Shown one piece after another: positions 24,552-32,592 of a DNA stretch of 32,592 bases. Below the pieces are notes generated by a model, which saw nothing but the letters and a program-made list of their open reading frames with translations, was not told the DNA's origin and did no database searches. Positions within the stretch are counted from its first letter, which is position 1. Every line of letters starts with the position of its first letter. Source of the DNA: Bruticola sp004554425 (GTDB lineage: Bacteria; Vulcanimicrobiota; Xenobia; Xenobiales; Xenobiaceae). The stretch lies in NCBI GenBank assembly GCA_958366945.1, contig CATXCY010000033.1, positions 1-32,592 of the forward strand, given 5' to 3'. The position numbers and the translations under genes are program-made.

Positions 24552-24607
24552 GTGCAATGAAAGATCGGTTAACTTAGTCGAGCTGATACTCCAAAGGGAG
24601 GTGCACG

Positions 24608-25243
24608 ATGACCATCAAGGTCAACCTATTGCCTACTGAGCGTAAGAGGTTTACTTTCGACCCGCTGGTCGCAGTTTTGTTTGTGTGTGTCTGCGCCGCG
24701 CTAGTTGGTTGTATAGTTTGGGGCTCTCGTCTGCAGTCAGATGTAGACGCTTCTCAGGCTAAGATCGAGCAACTAGACGAAGAGATCAAAAAGACGGAGC
24801 AAAGCTTGCCCGTCATCGATGAGATCAAGTCGCAGATTGCCAAACTTAAGAGTGAGATTAAAATCATCACCAGTTTGAAATACGACCCGGTTCGGTATGC
24901 GAATCTCTTGACTGAAGTAGGGAAGGTCTTACCAGAAAATGTTTGGCTAACCAGTTTGTCCGTTGAACCTTCGACGACAGCCGTTACTATGAGCGGTATC
25001 GCTGCTCATCGCCCCGGCAGACCTCCGTTAGCTACTGTGGCTGAGTTCATTAAGAAGATGGATGATTCTCCTATCTTTACAGAGTCTTCTTTGTCTTCTA
25101 CCTCTCAGACTAAAATTGAGTCTGGTGTAGGCTTTACTTTCCAAATCGAAGCTCGTTATGATGCTGATGCTGCTGCCGGTATCGCCGCTCAACAGTCTGC
25201 AGAAGCTTCGAAAGACGTTTCATCCAGTGAAACAGAATCTTAG
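24608..25243 (+). CDS. pilN: Type IV pilus assembly protein PilN
   Basis: PilN is an inner-membrane protein of the alignment complex. The 211-residue product starts with the PilM-binding tail MTIKVNLLP (matching the conserved INLLP pattern), then TER, one membrane helix (about 19-40), a coiled coil (45-95) and a ferredoxin-like periplasmic domain (about 100-190, with VWLTSLSVEPSTTAVTMSG). An Ala/Ser/Glu-rich tail ends it. The site AGGGAGGTG lies directly upstream. pilO starts eight bases after its stop. Confidence 0.93.
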   Translation: MTIKVNLLPTERKRFTFDPLVAVLFVCVCAALVGCIVWGSRLQSDVDASQAKIEQLDEEIKKTEQSLPVIDEIKSQIAKLKSEIKIITSLKYDPVRYANLLTEVGKVLPENVWLTSLSVEPSTTAVTMSGIAAHRPGRPPLATVAEFIKKMDDSPIFTESSLSSTSQTKIESGVGFTFQIEARYDADAAAGIAAQQSAEASKDVSSSETES

Positions 25244-25251
25244 GAGGTACG

Positions 25252-25923
25252 ATGACTATAAATACACCTGTTAAAATCGTCGTAGCCTTCGTAGTAATCG
25301 CACTCATTGTTGTTATGTTCTGGTTGTTTGACTGGAAAGAAAAGACAGAACTTGTAGAACAGAACAACGCTAAAGTTGCAGAACTTGAAGTCAAATTAGA
25401 AGAACAGCGCAAGCTGGTCGCCGACTTACCTGCTCTTACTAAAGAGAAGACCGAGTTGGAAGCTGAATTGGCCCGCGTCGTACAGACCAACCTCGTTCCT
25501 GAGAAAGCTGAGCTCTTTGTAGCCAACTATATCAAAGAGATCGAGAAACTTACCGACGAAGAGGGCTATCGTACCGGTGATGATTCTTTCGAGATCATCT
25601 CTATTACCCCCGGTGCTATGACTTCTCAGGCTGCTAAAGGCTCCGATGCCGACAACACTGAAGCTGCTGAAGAGGACGAAGGCGTTGATGCGACTCCCGA
25701 TGCTCTCAAGCAGTTCCCGACTCGCGTATTCCAAATGACCATGAAGGGTAGATATTCCACTCTGATTGAGTTCCTTTATCAGTTGGGCGATCTCCGTTTA
25801 GAGCGTTTGGTAACTATCGACAAGATTGCTCTGCAGCCCGAAAATAAAAAAGAGGGCGACAAGCGCAGTCCCGTCTTGACGATTCAAATTCCTATTACAG
25901 CATACATGAGACAGGGAGGTTAG
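25252..25923 (+). CDS. pilO: Type IV pilus assembly protein PilO
   Basis: PilO pairs with PilN in the periplasm and links to PilP. The 223-residue protein has one membrane helix (about 7-25), a coiled coil (30-75) and a PilO periplasmic domain that ends with the conserved pattern FPTRVFQMTMKGRYSTLIEF and LERLVTIDKI. An acidic insert (about 128-150, ADNTEAAEEDEGVD) is unusual. Its ribosome site AGGAGGT overlaps the pilN stop codon, so the two are translationally linked. Confidence 0.93.
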   Translation: MTINTPVKIVVAFVVIALIVVMFWLFDWKEKTELVEQNNAKVAELEVKLEEQRKLVADLPALTKEKTELEAELARVVQTNLVPEKAELFVANYIKEIEKLTDEEGYRTGDDSFEIISITPGAMTSQAAKGSDADNTEAAEEDEGVDATPDALKQFPTRVFQMTMKGRYSTLIEFLYQLGDLRLERLVTIDKIALQPENKKEGDKRSPVLTIQIPITAYMRQGG

Positions 25924-25930
25924 AAAAAAT

Positions 25931-26695
25931 ATGAACCTGCCTGAATTTGGCTCAAAATTTAATAAGGGTTGTAAAGTTTTTGCTCTCTCTCTCGCTATGT
26001 TGGCTTGCGCCGCTTGCGGTGGAGGAGAGACTGCCGAAGAAACCCCCAACTCTCCAGTCAGTAGTGAAGTAGAGGTCTCTGAGAGTACCAATACTGAAAC
26101 TCCTGCTTCTGAGAACGGCGAAAATACTGAGTCCGTTACTGAAGATAATACTGAAGTAACAGATGCCGGTACGGCCAGCTCCGGTGAAGGAACTGGAGAC
26201 GGAACAGCCGTCGAGCCCGCTCAGGGTACCGAAGTAGCCGCCGATAAGGCTGCTGCCGAGCATAAAAAGGCAGCCCCTGTGAGACGTAAAGTTGCCGTTC
26301 GTGACCCCTTCCTTAATATGGTTGTCGGTCCGGCTTCGGTTTCCAATGCGCGTCTCTCTAAGATGTCTGCCGCTCAGAGAGCTGCTCTCCAGAGAAGCCA
26401 GAAGAAAGCTGTTACTAAAACTTCTGCCAGCAAAGCTAAGCAAGCTGCCAAGAAAGTTGTTAAAGTCGTCAAGCCCAGCATTACCGTTAATGGTATTTTG
26501 CGTGGCGCTCATGGATATGAAGCCATGATTAGCGACGGAAGACAGACCAGATTAGTCGCAGTCGGCGAAAGAGTTGATAAGTATCGCATCTTGGACATCA
26601 ATCCTAAGGCGAAGACTGTTACTATCGGTCTCGGCAAAGAGCATAAGTTCTGCTACACCTTGGAGAAAGAGCAATTCGGAGACGCTAAAAAATAG
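25931..26695 (+). CDS. pilP: PilP-like pilus lipoprotein
   Basis: The 254-residue protein has a signal peptide with a lipobox-like end (C26 or C29 in LACAACGGG), a long acidic, Thr/Ser/Glu-rich disordered region (31-110) and then the PilP hallmark VRDPFLN (123-129). A second basic low-complexity tract (about 134-170) precedes a small beta domain (SITVNGILRG to the end). PilP links PilN/O to the PilQ secretin. The layout is that of PilP but the disordered parts are much longer than usual. It starts seven bases after pilO with AGGGAGGT across the pilO stop. Confidence 0.85.
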   Translation: MNLPEFGSKFNKGCKVFALSLAMLACAACGGGETAEETPNSPVSSEVEVSESTNTETPASENGENTESVTEDNTEVTDAGTASSGEGTGDGTAVEPAQGTEVAADKAAAEHKKAAPVRRKVAVRDPFLNMVVGPASVSNARLSKMSAAQRAALQRSQKKAVTKTSASKAKQAAKKVVKVVKPSITVNGILRGAHGYEAMISDGRQTRLVAVGERVDKYRILDINPKAKTVTIGLGKEHKFCYTLEKEQFGDAKK

Positions 26696-26760
26696 CGAGT
26701 ATTTCGAATATAAGCCAGTCTCTTTTGAAAAATTAAAAATGATAAAAAGCACGGCCAGGC

Positions 26761-26896
26761 CTTCGAGGGTGTCTGTCCGTTTGCAGGAAGGTCTACCTTA
26801 GTAGGAAAAAGCTCATAAAACTTTTGGGCTTTCCGGACGGTGGGTCGCACCCTCGGAATGAAACTTAAAAAGTTTCAAGTAATTAAGTTCTTAATT
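26761..26896 (+). promoter_or_regulatory. Structured RNA leader of pilQ
   Basis: A multi-branch fold is visible. An outer stem CGAGGGTG (26764-26771) pairs with CACCCTCG (26848-26855), then GTCCG/CGGAC (26775-26779, 26834-26838). Inside are two hairpins: AAGG/CCTT (26788-26799) and AAAGCTC/GGGCTTT (26808-26814, 26826-26832). Directly after it lie two perfect hairpins, GAAACTT/AAGTTTC (26860-26876) and AATTAA/TTAATT (26881-26896). The pilQ ribosome site follows at 26913. I do not recognise a known riboswitch consensus. It could control PilQ dose or stabilise the message. Confidence 0.6.
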
Positions 26897-26930
26897 GAAC
26901 GTGATGGCCAATAGGAGGTGGGTAAAACCA

Positions 26931-28913
26931 ATGCTCTTGTCCAAGCGTAGAAGCATTCAGCTTCTGTTTGCATGCCTGATGGCCGTGGGACTATTCTTGT
27001 CTTCGTCCATGGCAGTAACAGCTCAAGGCAATGCTGCAACCATTAACGGTGTCAATTACAGCCTAGACAATGCTAAAGGTCTTATCAAGGTTGTTGCTGA
27101 TACCACTGCACCAGTCCAGTACAAACAGTCTAAATCCGACAACGCTATCTGCGTTGAGATTTCTCCCGCTGTTTTAGGTAAAAACGTAAAACGCAACCAG
27201 AACATCAATACTGGTTTGCTTCAGAGTATCGTCGTCGCTCAGACTTCTGCCAACGTAGTTTTGGTTCGTATGAATGTTAGCGACACCCCCAAGACCAGCT
27301 ATTGCACCGCTTTGGCGGAGAATAAAGGCGTGACCGTCGCTTTCTCCAAAAACGAAGTCGCTAGTGCGAAAGTTGCGAAAGCACCAGTTGCTAAGTCCGT
27401 CGCTAAAGCTGGAAGCAATGTAGCTCCTCGTAAAGTCGCTGCACCCGCTAAGAAGGCTGTTGCTGCTAAGAAGGCCCGCAAGGCTGCCAAGAGAGTCAAA
27501 GTTGTCAATATGGAATTTGTCAACGCTGACCTCGTTTACATCGTAAAGTTCTTAGCCAAAGAGATGGGACGTAACGTTTACGTCGGTCCCGACGTACAAG
27601 GTTCCGTTACCGTAACTTTGAAGAATGTACAGCCCGAAGGCGCTTTGGCTTTGGTTTTGAAAATGCAGGAAACTCCTTACGACTACAAGATCGTGGACAA
27701 CACCGTGATCGTAGCCACCACTGAGAAACTGCAAACCATTGCTGACAACATTCTTACTCCCAAGACCAAATCCAGCTCCGTTAGAAGAAACCTCGCCGAG
27801 CAGGAATTCGTACTTGAGGCCGCTCCCGCTGCCAATATCGTAGAGTTCTTGAAAGGTCAGTATCCTGACGTAGTCTTCACTCCCCATCCCACTATCAACG
27901 GTTTCTATGCTAAAGGCACCCAGCAAGAACTCAAAGAGATCAAGAGCAAATTGCCCAATCTCGATCAGGTTCCCGCTCCCGCTCCTGCCCCTCGCCGTGA
28001 GTACATCACCGTAAACTACGGTAAAGCTGACGAAATCCAGACCCTCTTGGCCACTTTGGTTCCCGATGTAGGCCTGAACTTAGACAAGCGCATGGGTATC
28101 CTCATTGTCGAAGGTACCGATGAGCAGATCGAGCAAGTCCAGGAAGTATTGGCTAACATTGACCGCCCCTTAAAGCAAGTCATGTTAGACTTCAAAGTCG
28201 TAGAACTCAACGAAACCGGTTCCAAGAACTTAGGTGTACAGTGGAGTGACGACGCCGGTGCTATGGGTGTATTCAACACCACTTTCGCCGAAATTGTACC
28301 TTCTCTCTTCTACACCCCTGATCGTCACATGATCACCAACGATGAGTTCAGCCTTGGTGAGACTGAAAGCGACTTGACCGCTTTCAACCTCGGTACTTTC
28401 GGTCGTTCTCCTCTCTTAATCAAAGCTGCTCTCTCCTTCGTAGTTGAAAACAGCGACTCCAAAACCTTGGCTTCTCCTCGTATCGCCACTCAGAGCGGCG
28501 AGCAAGCTGAAGTTTACGTAGGTCAGAGATATCCTATCGTATTCTATGATCCTCGTGCTGGTCAGTTCCAGGTTCAGTATGTTGATATCGGTACTAAGTT
28601 AGAAGCTACCCCTGAAGTAAAGGATGACGGCCACGTAGTGGTTGAACTTACTCCTACCACTTCCAGCGCTGGTAACTTGGTAAACAACCAGTATCCTATC
28701 ACCTACGAGCGCACTGCCAAGTCCAAAGTACGCGTCAAAGACGGTGACACCATCGTATTGGGCGGCTTGATCAGTGACAGCGAGAAACACTCCGTTTCCA
28801 AGTTGCCTCTCTTGGGCGACCTCCCCATCATCGGTGCTCTGTTCCGCTATGAGAGCCACAGCTCCGACAGAAACGAAGTTGTCTTCATGGTCACTCCTCA
28901 CATCATGGACTAA
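26931..28913 (+). CDS. pilQ: Type IV pilus secretin PilQ
   Basis: PilQ forms the outer-membrane pore for the pilus. The 660-residue protein has a signal peptide (cleaved near AVTA/QGN), one AMIN domain (about 36-140, peptidoglycan targeting), a Lys/Ala-rich linker (145-190), secretin N0/N1 domains (about 192-410, with VKFLAKEMGRNVYVGPDV) and the secretin core (about 425-660, with LNETGSKNLGVQW, ASPRIATQSGEQA, DGDTIVLGGLI and LPLLGDLPIIGALFR). I chose ATG 26931 because a perfect AGGAGGTG lies ten bases upstream; a TTG at 26895 would lie within a hairpin. It has a strong terminator downstream. Codon use is C-ending, suggesting high expression. Confidence 0.96.
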   Translation: MLLSKRRSIQLLFACLMAVGLFLSSSMAVTAQGNAATINGVNYSLDNAKGLIKVVADTTAPVQYKQSKSDNAICVEISPAVLGKNVKRNQNINTGLLQSIVVAQTSANVVLVRMNVSDTPKTSYCTALAENKGVTVAFSKNEVASAKVAKAPVAKSVAKAGSNVAPRKVAAPAKKAVAAKKARKAAKRVKVVNMEFVNADLVYIVKFLAKEMGRNVYVGPDVQGSVTVTLKNVQPEGALALVLKMQETPYDYKIVDNTVIVATTEKLQTIADNILTPKTKSSSVRRNLAEQEFVLEAAPAANIVEFLKGQYPDVVFTPHPTINGFYAKGTQQELKEIKSKLPNLDQVPAPAPAPRREYITVNYGKADEIQTLLATLVPDVGLNLDKRMGILIVEGTDEQIEQVQEVLANIDRPLKQVMLDFKVVELNETGSKNLGVQWSDDAGAMGVFNTTFAEIVPSLFYTPDRHMITNDEFSLGETESDLTAFNLGTFGRSPLLIKAALSFVVENSDSKTLASPRIATQSGEQAEVYVGQRYPIVFYDPRAGQFQVQYVDIGTKLEATPEVKDDGHVVVELTPTTSSAGNLVNNQYPITYERTAKSKVRVKDGDTIVLGGLISDSEKHSVSKLPLLGDLPIIGALFRYESHSSDRNEVVFMVTPHIMD

Positions 28914-28952
28914 TAGCTTGAGCTAGTAGTTTGCCTAGCAAATAGGGAAATG

Positions 28953-28985
28953 AGCGGTTGAGTAAAATCAGCCGCTTATTTTTTT
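28953..28985 (+). terminator. Intrinsic terminator after pilQ
   Basis: 9-bp stem AGCGGTTGA/TCAGCCGCT (one G-T wobble), six-base loop, then TATTTTTTT. Confidence 0.88.
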
Positions 28986-29375
28986 GTTTTAAAATGTGGC
29001 TGCAACCTTATGCGATGATGCTGCATATCGTAAAGTTTTTATGCAGGAACTGATTCTGCTTAGTTCGAACTTTTAGCCCTCTTTAGACTTCTCCGACTAA
29101 AAATGTTCTTGGCTTTTCTTTCTAATGTAAGTTGTCAGCCGAAGACATTAAGCAGAGGAGTGCCTAGGCGGCGTGCGGTCAACCGCTCCGCAGCGCAACA
29201 ATATCTTTTGGTGTCAAGCTAGCATCTTTAAAAAATGGCGATGCTTGTATCGGACTTCATGGAAATGAAGCGAGAGTGCGTTGAGGGCATAACGCGTGGA
29301 GGTTGACTTCGACAAGATTGGACTAAACGGATTAGTAGATGGCAAACAAGTCGTTTAGAAGGTGGTGTGACTTAC
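28986..29375 (+). other. Long leader region before the large TPR gene
   Basis: The 462-base gap from pilQ to the TPR gene has no convincing gene. Two tiny frames exist, near 29235 (23 codons) and at 29296-29358 (20 codons). A stable GC-rich hairpin, GCGTGCGG pairing with CCGCA/CGC across a one-base bulge, occupies 29171-29196. The region could hold a promoter and a structured 5' leader; I found no convincing -35/-10 pair. Confidence 0.5.
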
Positions 29376-32300
29376 GTGGCTGATACCATTGAAGGGTTGA
29401 TGCAGGAGGCCCGAACATTCGCTGACAGCAGAAGCTGGGACCAAGCCATAGAGAGCTATTCCAGAGTTTTGGAACTGGATGCTGACAATGATGAGGCTTG
29501 CAGAAACTTAGCTCAGATCTACGCTTTGCGTGGTATGCTTAAGTCGGTGATAAGTACCTATTTGCGGTTGATGCATATCTATATAGCTCGTAGCGATATG
29601 GATAATGCGATGGCTGTAGCTAATTATGTGCTTCTTTTGGAACCGGAGTCTGTTGACGTCCGTTCGGAGCTCATAAATATGTATCGTTATCGTGGCGATA
29701 CCGCTGAGGTTGTGGCTCGTTCGCTCGATTTGGCTCGCCTCTACACTGAATTAGATGAGGGCGATCGCTCTATCGAGTTACTTCAAAATGTCCTGAATGA
29801 CGACCCCAACAATGCGGATGTTTGCCGTGAACTGGCCGAAATGTATATTCAATACGGCCAGGTGGAACGCGGCGCCAATCAGTACCACCAAGTAGCCGAC
29901 TTATATCAAGCTAACGGTCAGCTGGAAAAAGCTTGCGAAGCTTTAGAGCGTATCTTAGTTGTCAATAGTAACGACTCCGGAGCCATCTTCCATTTGGGAG
30001 AACTTTACTCTATGTTGGGACGTTGGGAAGATGCCGAAAAGCAATTTCGCAGCGCTCTTAAGTTCGATTTCGAAAATCTCGACGTTATGTTTGCGCTTGG
30101 CGATGTGTGTCAGCGCAAAGGTGATTTAGACCAAGCCAGTTTAGCTTATCGCAAAATTATCATGACTGCTCCTGATTATGTTTTGGCTCAAGAGCGTCTT
30201 GGTGAAGTCTACCATTTACAAAATAACATTGAGCTAGCTATTAAGGCCTATTTAACTGCTGCTGGTCTTTATGTAAATAATAGCGATTCTGAACATGCTA
30301 TAGCTCTTTACCAGCGTGTTATTTTCCTCGACCCCAATAACCCCACAGCCACTCGCGAGCTTACCAATCTTGGAGCTCCTGTAGTAGGTAATGATGGTGG
30401 AATTCAGCCCCTTGTGAAAGCTAAAGCATCCAAGGGTGCCAAAGGTGAGTCTCGTCGTGGAAAGAAAGACGGCGAACATAAGACCCGCAGCGGATTGGTC
30501 CCCAAAAACGGTGGAGGTATGCGTGCCGGCCTCATGGCTAAAGGCAGTGCAACCAAGCCCGGAATGGGCGGTAAGCCTATGCTTGGCGGCGATGAGGGAG
30601 AGGGAGCGCCTCGCCCCGGTTTAATGCGTGCCGGTTTGAAGCCTATGGGCGGAGGTAAGCCTACTTTAGGGGGCAAGCCTATGTTAGGCGGAAAACGTGT
30701 TTTGGGCAGCCGCAAAAAGAAAACTGAGGATGTTCAGGCTGAACCTCAAGAAGAACATAAGGCAGTAAGTTTGGCCAAAGAAGCTGAAGCTGCCATTCCT
30801 GCCGAACACGAAAATCTGGAAAATCACGAAGTAGAAGCCACGCAAGCTAACGAGGCTTCTGCTCACCTTGAGCATGACTCTGCAGTTGAGGCTACTGAGC
30901 AACATGATGCCGAGCCTATTGTAGAAGAAAGCACTGAGCTTCCTGAACACCAGGAAGTTGCCCAACACGATTCACAAGTTGAAGATGTGGCAATAGATGA
31001 ACAGGCACAGCCTGAAGCTGCTGTTCAAGATGTTGCTTATGATGATTACAGATTCGAACCGCCTCAAGCTCCTGCTGCTCCTGCTGAGCTTCCCCACGAA
31101 GAAGCTTCGGCGACCGAACATTATGATAACGCCGATGGCGGCCTTTATGCTTCTACAGAGGAGGCAGTTCCGGTTGCTGAAGAACAGCTTGGCACTGTAG
31201 AGCCGCTGCCTGCTCTTGAAGATTTGCCCGTGGAACTCAGCGAGCCATTAGAAAATATCTATGCCGATAGTCAAGTCTCTACCGAGCATATTGAACAGCT
31301 TGCAGGGACTGAGCCGCTTCAAGATGATTATTATTCTGGTACTGATGAGCATGGCCAGTTTAACGGCATCGCTGATAGCTCTTTAGATAATCATATTAAT
31401 GATCAAGTTTATAATTACGATCATGAGACCAATGTTGAAGGAGCTGAAGTTACAAACTATCCAGAGAACGCTTCTCAGACTTACGATGAACAAGGACAAT
31501 TAGGTGGAGCTCAAGTCCACGATGTTGGCTCCTATGACGATCCTAATGCTCAGGTTTATGATACTCAGCCTGCCCAATTCGACGGAACTGAGAATTATGA
31601 AGGTACTTATCTCGAGTACTATGATATGCGTCCGCTTATTATGGTACCGGAAGGCCAGCTGATAGTTCCCACTCCCATACTTTATTTAGAACGCACTGAT
31701 CTTTACGAAGCGATTTGTCAAGCTGTTACCGAAGCTCCCGATCCTTCGGTTATTCCTTGGGAACCTCTCAAGGATGTAGATGAAGTCGCTATCGAAGAAA
31801 AGATGGCTCAGCAAAGCGCCGAGGCTGCTAGAGCCGAAGCCGAAGCTGCAGCAGCTGCCCAAGCTCAGGCCGAGGCTGCTCATTCACAAGAAGATTTCCA
31901 ATCTGTGGAAGGATTCGATTTCAATAGCGGTATCAACCTTAAAGGTGTATCTGAAACTGGAGTGCGTCGCAAGCACTCCAAGAGCGAATCTTCCGCTCGT
32001 TCTTCCAAGCTTATGGGCAGTCAGTCTCTTTCCGAGCGCATGGCTCGTATGCGCGCTGAAAGTGCTGATTCAGAAGAAGCTGCCGAACATCGTACCATTA
32101 GTGGCATTAGCCGCCATCACCAAGACAAGCCTCATAAAAAAGAGAGAGGACGCTCTATTATGGGTGGAATCTCTCGTCCCATCAATCAGATTATCGAGGA
32201 AGCTAACCAAAATAACGGCATTGCCACTCCTCAAGAAGCGGCCCCCGAAATGCCTCGTCCGGAGCTTACTCCCTCCCGCTCTCGCAGTAGCTTGAGTGAG

Positions 32301-32592
32301 CGAATCAAGAAAGCCAGACAATCTAAAGCTGCAGCTAAAGCTCAATCCGAAGAAATGGCAGCGATTAAGGCTGAACAGAACCTTCAATCTGCTGAGCATG
32401 TGTCTGTGGCTTCTGGTGAATATACTGCTGTTCATACCGATGAAGCTCAGTTCGCTCCTCCCGCTGGATATGAACAACTTACTCAAGACCAGCAACTTAA
32501 TGATTACCAGCCCGAAGCTCAGCCTGTAGAGTCTCATCCCGAAGGCGAGCAGCTGATGGGTGGTTACGATTACCAGCCCGAAGCTCAGCCTG
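29376..32592 (+). CDS. Large TPR protein with low-complexity tail (3' end outside window)
   Basis: The frame stays open for 1072 codons to the window edge. GTG 29376 has AAGGTGGTG eight bases upstream; the first in-frame ATG is at 29400. Residues 1-330 are TPR repeats with a DP-type ending (LELDADN, VLNDDPNNADVC, IFLDPNNPTA). Residues about 375-450 are a Gly/Met/Lys tract with repeated GGKPMLGG and RAGL words. Residues about 450-800 are acidic, rich in Glu, Ala, His and Gln and probably disordered. An Ala/Glu helix (812-835) and two SLSER motifs (about 884 and 972) follow. No signal peptide or membrane helix is visible. I do not recognise the family; it may be a large cytoplasmic scaffold. 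Its place beside pilQ hints at a pilus or motility link only. Confidence 0.85.
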   Translation, partial: MADTIEGLMQEARTFADSRSWDQAIESYSRVLELDADNDEACRNLAQIYALRGMLKSVISTYLRLMHIYIARSDMDNAMAVANYVLLLEPESVDVRSELINMYRYRGDTAEVVARSLDLARLYTELDEGDRSIELLQNVLNDDPNNADVCRELAEMYIQYGQVERGANQYHQVADLYQANGQLEKACEALERILVVNSNDSGAIFHLGELYSMLGRWEDAEKQFRSALKFDFENLDVMFALGDVCQRKGDLDQASLAYRKIIMTAPDYVLAQERLGEVYHLQNNIELAIKAYLTAAGLYVNNSDSEHAIALYQRVIFLDPNNPTATRELTNLGAPVVGNDGGIQPLVKAKASKGAKGESRRGKKDGEHKTRSGLVPKNGGGMRAGLMAKGSATKPGMGGKPMLGGDEGEGAPRPGLMRAGLKPMGGGKPTLGGKPMLGGKRVLGSRKKKTEDVQAEPQEEHKAVSLAKEAEAAIPAEHENLENHEVEATQANEASAHLEHDSAVEATEQHDAEPIVEESTELPEHQEVAQHDSQVEDVAIDEQAQPEAAVQDVAYDDYRFEPPQAPAAPAELPHEEASATEHYDNADGGLYASTEEAVPVAEEQLGTVEPLPALEDLPVELSEPLENIYADSQVSTEHIEQLAGTEPLQDDYYSGTDEHGQFNGIADSSLDNHINDQVYNYDHETNVEGAEVTNYPENASQTYDEQGQLGGAQVHDVGSYDDPNAQVYDTQPAQFDGTENYEGTYLEYYDMRPLIMVPEGQLIVPTPILYLERTDLYEAICQAVTEAPDPSVIPWEPLKDVDEVAIEEKMAQQSAEAARAEAEAAAAAQAQAEAAHSQEDFQSVEGFDFNSGINLKGVSETGVRRKHSKSESSARSSKLMGSQSLSERMARMRAESADSEEAAEHRTISGISRHHQDKPHKKERGRSIMGGISRPINQIIEEANQNNGIATPQEAAPEMPRPELTPSRSRSSLSERIKKARQSKAAAKAQSEEMAAIKAEQNLQSAEHVSVASGEYTAVHTDEAQFAPPAGYEQLTQDQQLNDYQPEAQPVESHPEGEQLMGGYDYQPEAQP
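32502..32592 (+). repeat. Start of a 66-bp tandem repeat in the TPR protein
   Basis: Bases 32502-32526 recur exactly at 32568-32592, a 25-base identity at a spacing of 66 bases (22 codons), reading DYQPEAQP in both copies. The second copy is cut by the window edge, so the number of units is unknown. Confidence 0.7.

Noticed and set aside
25952..26512. 186-codon minus-strand ORF over pilP
   Set aside because: It is a shadow of the low-complexity pilP coding strand, rich in Ser/Gly, with no ribosome site.
26761..26855. Possible T-box or c-di-GMP riboswitch before pilQ
   Set aside because: GGTGGGTCGCACC recalls a T-box sequence, but the T-box consensus and specifier arm are absent and no GEMM core is present; listed only as an unclassified structured leader.
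29296..29358. 20-codon ORF starting GTG before the large TPR gene
   Set aside because: It has a fair ribosome-like GAGGG and a protein-like composition, but it is too short and ends within the next ribosome site; no supporting evidence.
31780..32295. 171-codon plus-strand ORF inside the large TPR gene
   Set aside because: It is in another frame of the acidic low-complexity region, with Leu/Lys/Pro-rich nonsense composition.

Overview
The window is from a diderm bacterium with AT-leaning DNA. The evidence for an outer membrane is an S-layer-homology (SLH) porin, a PilQ-type secretin and periplasmic peptidoglycan enzymes. Holding the outer membrane with an SLH porin is known from Cyanobacteriota, Negativicutes, Deinococcota and some uncultured phyla. 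Together with the full type IV pilus locus and the eukaryote-like LIM/DA1 and kinase genes, this suggests an uncultured diderm lineage, perhaps near Cyanobacteriota/Vampirovibrionia or Eremiobacterota. That placement is inference; the window has no marker that settles it. I see no insertion sequence, phage gene or CRISPR array.

Layout. Bases 1-439 are a repeat-rich, mostly non-coding stretch before nadD. Then come a lone Cys-rich pseudopilin, a convergent SLH porin and a small secreted protein. Bases 5175-9123 hold an unusual envelope block: a rhomboid protease fused to DnaJ-type zinc motifs (minus strand), and divergent from it a lytic transglycosylase, a secreted four-finger LIM-like/DA1 metallopeptidase and a degenerate protein kinase. 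A minus-strand TPR protein and a tRNA-Leu(UAA) with its own promoter and terminator follow.

Bases 10906-16729 are a housekeeping run on the plus strand: a beta-lactamase-fold serine hydrolase, era, deoC, recO, ruvX, mltG and udk. It includes two overlapping gene pairs, and recO begins immediately after an intrinsic terminator.

Bases 16946-28913 are a nearly complete type IV pilus locus: pilB, pilT, a candidate 21-residue membrane peptide, pilC, pilA, pilD, pilM, pilN, pilO, pilP and pilQ. PilB and PilT power extension and retraction, PilC is the platform, PilD processes the PilA pilin, PilM-N-O-P form the alignment complex and PilQ is the outer-membrane pore. pilA has its own promoter and is closed off by terminators on both sides. 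A strikingly hairpin-rich leader lies between pilP and pilQ.

The window ends inside a large TPR protein (29376 to the edge) with a Gly/Lys/Met repeat tract, a very long acidic low-complexity region, and what looks like the start of a 66-bp tandem repeat.

The best candidates for something new are the secreted LIM-like/DA1 peptidase with its neighbours, the zinc-finger/rhomboid fusion, the structured pilQ leader and the pilT-pilC microprotein.
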